Of a stretch of DNA of 19,617 nucleotides, positions 1 through 5,572 are shown in pieces. The notes below the pieces were generated by a model. That model had not been told where the DNA came from and ran no database searches. It saw only the letters and a list, made by a program, of their open reading frames with translations. Source of the DNA: JBGSIZ01 sp041742255. GTDB taxonomy: Bacteria > Pseudomonadota > Alphaproteobacteria > Rhodobacterales > Rhodobacteraceae. Every line of letters starts with the position of its first letter. Position 1 is the stretch's first letter. The position numbers were made by a program, and so were the translations under genes. The stretch is from NCBI GenBank assembly GCA_041742255.1, contig JBGSIZ010000027.1:1-19617 (forward strand), written 5' to 3'.

Positions 1-59
1 AGCAGCGCATGGGCGGCGCGACGGGGCGCAAATCCGGTTTGTTGGGGGGCATTTGCCAT
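1..59 (-). CDS. Start of a gene cut by the window edge, possibly 16S rRNA methyltransferase RsmB
   Basis: On the minus strand an ATG at 59 opens a frame that runs off the left edge after 19 codons. An AAGGTG Shine-Dalgarno-like sequence sits 5 nt before it. The visible residues are MANAPQQTGFAPRRAAHALL, with the last codon incomplete. The RRAA.ALL pattern resembles the first helix of the NusB-like domain of RsmB (Sun), the 16S rRNA cytosine-967 methyltransferase. From memory, rsmB is often next to the DUF1674 gene in Rhodobacteraceae. The fragment is too short to identify the product. The good ribosome-binding site and the divergent layout with the gene at 126 support a real gene start. Confidence 0.45.
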   Translation of the reverse strand, partial: MANAPQQTGFAPRRAAHAL

Positions 60-67
60 GGGTCACC

Positions 68-95
68 TTGAGCCTGAACTGCGCCCGCGTATATC
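68..95 (+). promoter_or_regulatory. Candidate sigma-70 promoter of the SdhAF4-like gene
   Basis: TTGAGC at 68-73 is followed 16 nt later by TATATC at 90-95, a reasonable match to a housekeeping promoter. It lies 31 nt before the ATG at 126, and an AAGGAA ribosome-binding site is at about 114-119. The assignment rests on pattern only. Confidence 0.4.
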
Positions 96-125
96 AAGGG
101 AACAGATGGAGCAAGGAACGGTGCC

Positions 126-350
126 ATGAGCGATAGCGAAAAACCGGAAACAGGCGACAGCGAACAACCACTCCCCGCCCCCGCCCAGCGGGAATTACCC
201 GCCCCCGCCCAACGGGCACTGGCCGAAGCACAGGCGCGGCGGGACGCAGCCAAATCGGCCCCCCTGCCCCCGGAATTGGGCGGGCGGGACGGACCAGAAC
301 CCGTGCGCTTTGGCGATTGGGAGAAAAAAGGGATCGCGATAGATTTCTGA
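126..350 (+). CDS. DUF1674 protein, SdhAF4-like succinate dehydrogenase assembly factor
   Basis: This 74-residue protein has a low-complexity, Pro/Ala/Glu-rich N-terminal half and a conserved C-terminal block, GGRDGPEPVRFGDWEKKG, ending in IAIDF. That block is the DUF1674 signature shared with mitochondrial SdhAF4, which binds the flavinylated SdhA subunit and helps assemble complex II in the cytoplasm or matrix. The bacterial role is inferred from the eukaryotic family. The start is supported by an AAGGAA site 6-7 nt upstream. Residues around 17-32 contain PAPAQR twice in succession, encoded by a nearly exact 24-nt tandem duplication at 174-221. A palindrome follows the stop codon directly. 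Confidence 0.85.
   Translation: MSDSEKPETGDSEQPLPAPAQRELPAPAQRALAEAQARRDAAKSAPLPPELGGRDGPEPVRFGDWEKKGIAIDF
174..221 (+). repeat. Two-copy 24-nt tandem repeat inside the SdhAF4-like gene
   Basis: Units 174-197 and 198-221 share the first 13 bases (CCCGCCCCCGCCC) and most of the rest. They encode two consecutive PAPAQR-containing octapeptides. The repeat lies in the variable linker ahead of the conserved domain, so copy number may vary between strains. Confidence 0.7.
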
Positions 351-352
351 CA

Positions 353-414
353 GGTGGGGTGGGTTGAAACCCACCTTACGGGCGAAAAACCCTTGCCGGG
401 CTGCGGCCCCCGGC
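353..414. repeat. Pair of REP-like palindromes
   Basis: Two inverted repeats fill the space between the SdhAF4-like gene and the HD gene. The first is GGTGGGTT/AACCCACC at 358-365/368-375, immediately after the stop codon. The second is GCCGGG/CCCGGC at 395-400/409-414. Neither is followed by a T-run, so they are poor intrinsic terminators. Similar palindromes are, from memory, scattered in roseobacter intergenic regions. Confidence 0.55.
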
Positions 415-460
415 CCTATCCTTTGGGCATCCCAATTGACATGAAAAAGGAGTCACGCCC

Positions 461-1024
461 GTGACCACACACCGCTTTGGCGATGCGTTCGCCTATGCCA
501 ACACGCTCCACGCCACCCAAACGCGCAAAGGATCGGATGTGCCCTACATCGCACACCTTCTGGCCGTGGCCTCGCTCACGCTGGAAAACGGCGGGGACGA
601 GGATCAGGCGATCGGGGCACTCCTGCATGACGCGGTCGAGGATCAGGGGGGCATGGCGCGGGCGGACGACATCGGGGAGCGGTTCGGCGGGCGGGTGCGG
701 GACATCGTGCTGGCCTGCACGGATGCGGTGACGGACCCCAAACCGGACTGGGCGACGCGCAAACGGGCCTATATCGCCGGGATCGGCACCAAACACCCGG
801 ACGCGGTGTTGGTGACGCTCGCGGACAAGGTTCACAACGCGCAATCCATCACCGACGATTTCGACAGGGTCGGGGCGGTGGTCTGGACCCGGTTCAGCCA
901 ACCGCGATCAGACACCATCTGGTATTACACCCAACTGGCGCAGGCGTTGTCGGCGCGGCACCCCGGCGCGCTGTCCCACAGGCTCTTGCGGCTTGTGGCG
1001 GGGTTTGACAGCATGGGGGCATGA
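461..1024 (+). CDS. HD-domain hydrolase, MESH1/SpoT-like
   Basis: This 187-residue protein starts at GTG, with AGGAG about 8 nt upstream. It has the metal-dependent HD signature of the RelA/SpoT hydrolase and MESH1 family: a His in IAHLLAV near residue 32, the HD pair in LLHDAVED at about 56-57, and LADKVHN with Asp at about 121. Stand-alone proteins of this type hydrolyse (p)ppGpp or related phosphorylated nucleotides in the cytoplasm, and MESH1 can also use NADPH. The substrate here is unknown. There is no synthetase, TGS or ACT domain, so it is a small hydrolase rather than a full Rel/Spo protein. Its TGA overlaps the next ATG (ATGA at 1021-1024), implying translational coupling to the dehalogenase-like gene. 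Confidence 0.8.
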   Translation: MTTHRFGDAFAYANTLHATQTRKGSDVPYIAHLLAVASLTLENGGDEDQAIGALLHDAVEDQGGMARADDIGERFGGRVRDIVLACTDAVTDPKPDWATRKRAYIAGIGTKHPDAVLVTLADKVHNAQSITDDFDRVGAVVWTRFSQPRSDTIWYYTQLAQALSARHPGALSHRLLRLVAGFDSMGA

Positions 1025-1941
1025 TCCCCGGTTTCACCCAATCCTATGTCACCTGCGGGGCTGTTCGGCTCTCGGTGCATCGTGGGGGGACGGGGGTCCC
1101 CTTGATCCTGCTGCACGGCTACCCGCAAAACCATCACTGCTGGGAAACGGTAGCGCCGACATTGGTGCAGCATTTCGACGTCATCGTGCCAGACCTGCGC
1201 GGCTATGGGGACAGCGATGCACCGCCAGACGACGCAGCACACAGCACCTATTCCAAACGGCAGATGGCCGCGGACATCGTGGGGCTGATGAACGCCCTCG
1301 GCATCGACCGGGCGCATGTGCTGGGTCATGACCGGGGCGGTCGGGTGGCGTATCGGCTGGCGCTGGACCACCCGGACCGGGTGAACCGGCTGGGGATCAT
1401 CGAAATCGTGCCAACGGGGGATTTCTGGGCGCACTGGTCTGCGGACCTTGGGCTTGCGGCCTATCACTGGACCTTTCTGGCGCAACCGGCGCCCTTGCCG
1501 GAAAGGATGATCGGGGCAGACCCGTCCGGCTATATCGACTGGACGCTGGGGGCATGGACGCTGTCCAAATCCTTGGCACCGTTCAGCGCGGCAGCGCTGA
1601 GCAGCTACCGGACACAGGCGGGCGACCCGGCGCATCTGCACGCCATGTGCAGCGATTACCGGGCCGGGGCCAGCATCGACCGGGCACTGGACGATGCAGA
1701 CAAACAGGCCGGGCGCACCATCGGGGCACCCCTGCATTTCCTGTGGGCAGACAGCGGTTTTCCGGCACGCACGGGGGACCCCTTGGGGCTGTGGCGGGCA
1801 TGGGCACCTCAGGTCACGGGGCAAAGCTGCACCAGCGGCCATTTCGCCATGGAAGAAAATCCAGCCGCCGTGCTGGCAGCATTCCTGCCGCACTTCCTCG
1901 CAGAGACCGGGGCAGGCACGGGAACGGGCACCGGGCGTTAA
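1021..1941 (+). CDS. Alpha/beta hydrolase, fluoroacetate (haloacetate) dehalogenase-like
   Basis: This 306-residue cytoplasmic alpha/beta hydrolase has the oxyanion-hole motif LLHGYPQ at about 30-36 and the nucleophile elbow GHDRGGR, with Asp about 104. Compared from memory with fluoroacetate dehalogenase RPA1163, it keeps the carboxylate-binding arginines (105, 108), the halide-binding His149, Trp150 and Tyr213, Trp179, and the catalytic base His274 in SGHFAMEE. The second carboxylate, Asp134 in RPA1163, is Glu128 here. The expected reaction is hydrolysis of fluoro- or chloroacetate to glycolate, although epoxide or ester activity cannot be excluded. The gene overlaps the HD hydrolase by 4 nt. 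The C-terminus is a short Gly/Thr-rich tail. Confidence 0.8.
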   Translation: MIPGFTQSYVTCGAVRLSVHRGGTGVPLILLHGYPQNHHCWETVAPTLVQHFDVIVPDLRGYGDSDAPPDDAAHSTYSKRQMAADIVGLMNALGIDRAHVLGHDRGGRVAYRLALDHPDRVNRLGIIEIVPTGDFWAHWSADLGLAAYHWTFLAQPAPLPERMIGADPSGYIDWTLGAWTLSKSLAPFSAAALSSYRTQAGDPAHLHAMCSDYRAGASIDRALDDADKQAGRTIGAPLHFLWADSGFPARTGDPLGLWRAWAPQVTGQSCTSGHFAMEENPAAVLAAFLPHFLAETGAGTGTGTGR

Positions 1942-2019
1942 CCCTTCTTTCAGTTTGAATGCCACTCAAATTGCAAGCGTGATAGAACATCGGCAGAACA
2001 TCCGGTCACAGGTATTGTC

Positions 2020-2868
2020 ATGCTGGCACTTCTCGGTCTTTTCTCCATCGCCATGCTTGGGGCAGCATTCCTGCCGGACGGGTCCGATCCACAGGACGAC
2101 GCAGCAGCGGACGAAACAGCGCCCGAAACAACCGTTCTGGCCGGGGACGCACCCGGTATCCTCGGCAGCAACGACGACGACATCCTCATCACCGGCGATC
2201 TGGACGATGACATCTCCGGGCTGGATGGCCACGACTATATCGACGGCGAAGGCGGGTCAGACCTGATCGACGGCGGGGCGGGCAATGACGACCTCCACGG
2301 CGGGGCAGACGGGGACACGGTCTATGGAACGGACGGCGGCGACAGCCTGTTCGGACACATCGGGGATGACACCCTCTTTGGCGGGGCGGACAACGACCAA
2401 CTGAACGGCGGCGACGGGGACGATTGGCTGGACGGCGGCGACGGGGACGACGCGCTGTTGGGGTCGCTCGGGCATGACACCATGGACGGGGGCACGGGGC
2501 AGGACGTTCTGCACGGCGGTCTGGGCAGCGACACACTCGACGGCGGCAACGACGACGTGCTGGACTATGTGAACGGCGGGGCGGGGGATGACCTCCTCAT
2601 CGGGCACGCGGGGGACAACCTGAACGGGGGAACCGGGGCGGACCGGTTCTCGCTCCTGTCCACCGGCTCCGGCCCGGCGATGATCGAGGATTACAGCAGC
2701 ACAGAAGACACCATCGTCGTGGCCTACGACCTCTCGGGGGATGCGCCGACGCTGACCCTTGGGGGGGAACCGGGGGCGCTGACCCTTCTGGCGGACGGTC
2801 AGGAAATCGCGTGGCTCGGAACGCTGTCCACCTTTGACCTCGGCACGGTGCAGCTTGTGGGGGTCTGA
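2020..2868 (+). CDS. Short calcium-binding RTX-repeat protein with N-terminal hydrophobic segment
   Basis: The first 18 of 282 residues (MLALLGLFSIAMLGAAFL) form a signal anchor or signal peptide. An acidic linker follows, then about nine to ten RTX nonapeptides of the GGxGxDxL type at residues about 47-210. These repeats bind calcium in a parallel beta-roll outside the cytoplasm. The C-terminal 70 residues begin with GGTGADRF and contain IEDYSSTEDTI, the usual end-cap of these proteins. No catalytic domain is visible. The protein is very acidic, which is typical for RTX proteins. No type I secretion genes are nearby, and the N-terminal segment suggests Sec export or membrane anchoring. The ribosome-binding site (AGGT, about 9 nt away) is modest. 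Confidence 0.8.
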   Translation: MLALLGLFSIAMLGAAFLPDGSDPQDDAAADETAPETTVLAGDAPGILGSNDDDILITGDLDDDISGLDGHDYIDGEGGSDLIDGGAGNDDLHGGADGDTVYGTDGGDSLFGHIGDDTLFGGADNDQLNGGDGDDWLDGGDGDDALLGSLGHDTMDGGTGQDVLHGGLGSDTLDGGNDDVLDYVNGGAGDDLLIGHAGDNLNGGTGADRFSLLSTGSGPAMIEDYSSTEDTIVVAYDLSGDAPTLTLGGEPGALTLLADGQEIAWLGTLSTFDLGTVQLVGV

Positions 2869-2935
2869 CAAGAGGGCCTGACGGGACACACGAATCACCT
2901 TCCCTTTCACGTCAAATCCCCCTAAACGCACGCAT

Positions 2936-2997
2936 CCCGCAGGCATCCGCCTCGGGTCACGCCTCCAAGGGCCTTGCTGGACGACATCCCGGCCTGC
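2936..2997 (+). promoter_or_regulatory. Structured rpsO leader, candidate S15 autoregulatory RNA
   Basis: Upstream of rpsO, CCCG-c-AGGC at 2936-2944 pairs with GCCT-CGGG at 2949-2956, giving a strong 8-bp hairpin with one bulged base. GCAGGC at 2939-2944 can alternatively pair with GCCTGC at 2992-2997, close to the AGGAG ribosome-binding site. Several bacteria, including an alphaproteobacterium, regulate rpsO through S15-binding leaders, so a similar role is plausible. This was folded by eye only. Confidence 0.35.
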
Positions 2998-3026
2998 GCC
3001 ATTCACCCCTAACTCAGGAGACCCCG

Positions 3027-3296
3027 ATGTCGATCACGCCCGAAGTAAAAGCCCAATTGATGCAGGATTTCGCGATCAAGCCCGGCGACACCGGTTCGCC
3101 CGAAGTGCAGGTCGCCATTCTGTCGTCGCGGATTGCCACGCTGACCGAACACTTCAAGATGCACAAAAAAGACAACCACGGCCGTCGCGGCCTTTTGGTC
3201 ATGGTCGCTACACGGCGCAAACTGCTGGACTACGTCAAATCCAAAGACGTGGCGCGGTATCAGTCGCTGATCGAACGGCTCGGCCTGCGCCGGTAA
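3027..3296 (+). CDS. rpsO: 30S ribosomal protein S15
   Basis: The 89 residues match the usual length of bacterial S15. Diagnostic blocks include GDTGSPEVQVAILSSRI at about 22-38, HKKDNHGRRGLL at about 46-57, and a C-terminal RYQSLIERLGLRR. S15 is a primary binder of 16S rRNA helices 20-22 and nucleates the platform of the 30S subunit. The start is fixed by CAGGAG about 7 nt upstream. The gene has a structured leader and a strong terminator, so it is probably transcribed on its own. In many bacteria pnp follows directly; here two minus-strand genes intervene. Confidence 0.97.
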   Translation: MSITPEVKAQLMQDFAIKPGDTGSPEVQVAILSSRIATLTEHFKMHKKDNHGRRGLLVMVATRRKLLDYVKSKDVARYQSLIERLGLRR

Positions 3297-3317
3297 CGGA
3301 CGGCCAGCACGACCTGC

Positions 3318-3349
3318 AAAACGCCCGCCCCTTTGGCGGGCGTTTTCGT
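3318..3349. terminator. Bidirectional intrinsic terminator between rpsO and the OpgB-like gene
   Basis: AAAACGCCCGCC at 3318-3329 pairs perfectly with GGCGGGCGTTTT at 3335-3346 around a 5-nt loop. The symmetrical A and T tails let it work for rpsO on the plus strand and for the convergent gene ending at 3367 on the minus strand. Confidence 0.9.
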
Positions 3350-3366
3350 TTGGGCGGGGGCAACGG

Positions 3367-4944
3367 TCAAAACCCGGAATCGCCGCTCGGCTCGGGCTGC
3401 CAGACCGCGCGGGCCAAGGCCGGGTCGCGCATCAGGTTGGCATCCAGCACGTCCGGGGGAACCTCCTCGCGCAATGTGGGCACCGGGGCAAACAACGACA
3501 CGCCCAACCCGGCGCGGACATCTAGGGGGGCAAATCCCAGCCACGCCAGCACGGTGGGATACACATCCATCATGCTGGCCTCGCGGCCGATCCGGGCGGG
3601 GGTCTGACCCAGACCCACCAGAACCACAGTGTTGCGGCGACCCGCACGGGGGGCGTCACGGGCCATGTGGGCGCTGTGGTTGATATGGTCGGACATCACA
3701 ACAATGGCCAACGGCCGGTCGCGATCCATGGCACGGACGCGGGCGATGAAATCTTCCATCAACGCGGTGGTGCAACGGGCGGCGGCAGGCAGATCGCGCA
3801 GGATGCGGGCCTGACCATCCGGAACACACCGGCGGGCGACAAAGGCGTTGTCGCCATGCGGACCGGTCGTCTCAACAGTCAGAAACATCGGGCGACCGGT
3901 GGCGCGCAGGTCGTCATGGGTGCGCAAGGCGGCGTCAAACACCATCTGGTCATCCATGATCCACCCGGCAGTGGCGGCGGCATAGGTGGGGGCATCATAC
4001 ATCCGGGCCATGGTCTCCTTGTCCACCAGTTCGCCGTTGGAATGGGTGGCGACAAAATGGTCCAGCCCGGCAAATCCTCCCTCCCCGCCCACAACAAACG
4101 CGGCAGAGTAACCGTGGGCGTGCAACACATCGCCCAAACAGGTCTGGCCATCCAGAAAATCGACCTGCCCGGAATAATTGTTCCGAAACCGCAACCCGTT
4201 GGGCAACAACGGCACGCCGCACTGGCTGGCAACGATCCCGGCCATGCTCCACCCGGTGCCGTCAACCTGCGCGACACCTGTCAGGGTCAGACCCTCGGCC
4301 TCCAGATCCCGGATCGGGTCATAGGCGGTGCCAAACCGGGCGGCATCGGCAAAGGCGCGATCGACGCCTTCCAGATAAATGACGATGACATCAGGCAAAA
4401 CCTGTGGGCGAGTGATCTGCGGAACGGCCAACCGGGTGGTCAGGTTCAACGCGGGCTGATCCTGAACCAGGCCCAACGCGACCACCAGAACCAACGGGTT
4501 AAAACCAACCAAGACAGCAGCGCCCCCCACCAGAACGGACTCTTTGCGGGCGGTCATACGGGACAACACCACGAGGGCCCCCAGATAAAACAGCCCGGCC
4601 AGAACGGCGGTCAGGATCTCGTTGCGCAGGTCGGACAGCCCGGCACCCTGCATCCCGAACTCGATGTGAAACACGAGGGCCAGCAGGTCCAACCGGCCAA
4701 ACGCGCGGGCGACCACGGCCACAGGCACGGCGACGGCAACAGCAATCAGCAAAAAGATCATCGCGCGCGAGGGGAAAAACATCAGCGGCGGGACCGGGCG
4801 GGACCGGGCCAGACCAATGGCGAGGATCATCATCAACAAGGCAACAGCGCCCAGCGTATCGGGCTTTTGCTGCGGCACGAGCAGAACAACGGCGGCACAC
4901 AAGGCAACTCCCGCCGACAACACAAATACCAACCAACCCCGCAT
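3367..4944 (-). CDS. OpgB/MdoB-like membrane phosphoglycerol transferase (sulfatase/alkaline phosphatase superfamily)
   Basis: This 525-residue protein has about five N-terminal membrane segments (near residues 3-21, 31-46, 60-80, 110-127, 137-160), then an extracytoplasmic sulfatase-fold domain. DVIVIYLEGVDRAF (185-198) carries the metal-binding Glu192, AQVDGTGWSMAGIVASQCG (225-243) holds the nucleophile region, TTGPHGD is at 359-365 and MSDH at 417-420. The QVDGTGW...AGIVASQCGVPL block closely resembles OpgB (MdoB), which transfers phosphoglycerol from phosphatidylglycerol to osmoregulated periplasmic glucans. The nucleophile position, Thr in OpgB as I recall it, is Ser233 here. The ATG at 4944 is chosen over an in-frame TTG at 4947; GGAG lies 9 nt upstream. 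It follows sugE by 75 nt on the same strand. Confidence 0.8.
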   Translation of the reverse strand: MRGWLVFVLSAGVALCAAVVLLVPQQKPDTLGAVALLMMILAIGLARSRPVPPLMFFPSRAMIFLLIAVAVAVPVAVVARAFGRLDLLALVFHIEFGMQGAGLSDLRNEILTAVLAGLFYLGALVVLSRMTARKESVLVGGAAVLVGFNPLVLVVALGLVQDQPALNLTTRLAVPQITRPQVLPDVIVIYLEGVDRAFADAARFGTAYDPIRDLEAEGLTLTGVAQVDGTGWSMAGIVASQCGVPLLPNGLRFRNNYSGQVDFLDGQTCLGDVLHAHGYSAAFVVGGEGGFAGLDHFVATHSNGELVDKETMARMYDAPTYAAATAGWIMDDQMVFDAALRTHDDLRATGRPMFLTVETTGPHGDNAFVARRCVPDGQARILRDLPAAARCTTALMEDFIARVRAMDRDRPLAIVVMSDHINHSAHMARDAPRAGRRNTVVLVGLGQTPARIGREASMMDVYPTVLAWLGFAPLDVRAGLGVSLFAPVPTLREEVPPDVLDANLMRDPALARAVWQPEPSGDSGF

Positions 4945-5019
4945 CAACAGCGCTCCACATCACGGCTCGCCATACCTATCGGAGGTCACTTATCGAAACA
5001 ACCTTGCCGTGTGGGCCTA

Positions 5020-5334
5020 TCAACTCGCCAGCTTCATCAACACGATACCGGACACGATCACTGTGGCGGCAAACAACCGCATCGGGGTGGCGGCCTCGCC
5101 AAAGAACACGATGCCCACGACAAACGCGCCCACGGCCCCAATGCCGGTCCACACCATATACGATGTGCCCAGCGGCAAGGTTTTCATGGCCAGCGCCAGC
5201 AACCACAAGGACCCGATCATGGTCACGCCCATGAACACCGTCGGGCCCAGTCTGGAAAACCCGCCCGATTGCTTCATCGCACTCGCCCAGACAATTTCAA
5301 GCGCGCCCGCCAGAACCAGATAAATCCACGCCAT
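5020..5334 (-). CDS. sugE: SMR-family guanidinium exporter SugE/Gdx
   Basis: This 104-residue protein has four membrane segments. Its N-terminus, MAWIYLVLAGALEIVWASAMK, carries the essential proton- and substrate-coupling Glu13 and the WAxxxK signature that separates SugE/Gdx proteins from EmrE-type multidrug pumps. TSYMVWTGIGAVGA at 57-70 and the LGESANPMR-like block FGEAATPMR also match E. coli SugE. Gdx proteins work as dual-topology dimers that swap guanidinium for protons. A GGGAG site about 6 nt before the ATG fixes this start; the same frame stays open further upstream, but those residues are not conserved. I saw no guanidine riboswitch motif upstream. The OpgB-like gene follows on the same strand. 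Confidence 0.9.
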   Translation of the reverse strand: MAWIYLVLAGALEIVWASAMKQSGGFSRLGPTVFMGVTMIGSLWLLALAMKTLPLGTSYMVWTGIGAVGAFVVGIVFFGEAATPMRLFAATVIVSGIVLMKLAS

Positions 5335-5446
5335 GTCACCGCTCCCTTGCCTGTCCTTTGAATAGGTCACCCAAGGCAGGCCCGGCAAGGGCGCGCATGG
5401 GGGGCGACTTTGGCAACTCTTCCCAAACACGCCTTTGTGGTGTAAT

Positions 5447-5548
5447 GGCCCCCCATCTGCGACGCAGCGCCCTGACCCCGGCGCTCGCAAAGGATTGGGG
5501 TCGGCGGCAATGGGGCCGCATACACACATGGGCACTCGGAACGCCGAG
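5447..5548 (+). promoter_or_regulatory. Structured 5' leader of pnp
   Basis: Three helices can be drawn before pnp. CCCCAT at 5451-5456 pairs with ATGGGG at 5510-5515 and encloses AGCGCC/GGCGCT at 5466-5471/5480-5485. A hairpin CTCGG-AACG-CCGAG at 5535-5548 lies 24 nt before the start codon. In enterobacteria PNPase represses itself through an RNase III-cut leader stem, so a similar control point is possible here. Confidence 0.35.
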
Positions 5549-5572
5549 ACAGGCCCTGATAGGAAACGACAG

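Noticed and set aside
3667..5361. A 564-codon plus-strand frame opposite the OpgB-like gene and sugE
   Set aside because: Low-complexity Gly/Gln/His composition and no motif. The minus-strand genes have membrane segments, catalytic motifs and ribosome-binding sites.
5335..5572. Possible guanidine riboswitch upstream of sugE
   Set aside because: I looked on the minus strand for the paired ACGR-loop hairpins of guanidine-II and the other known guanidine aptamer features and saw none.
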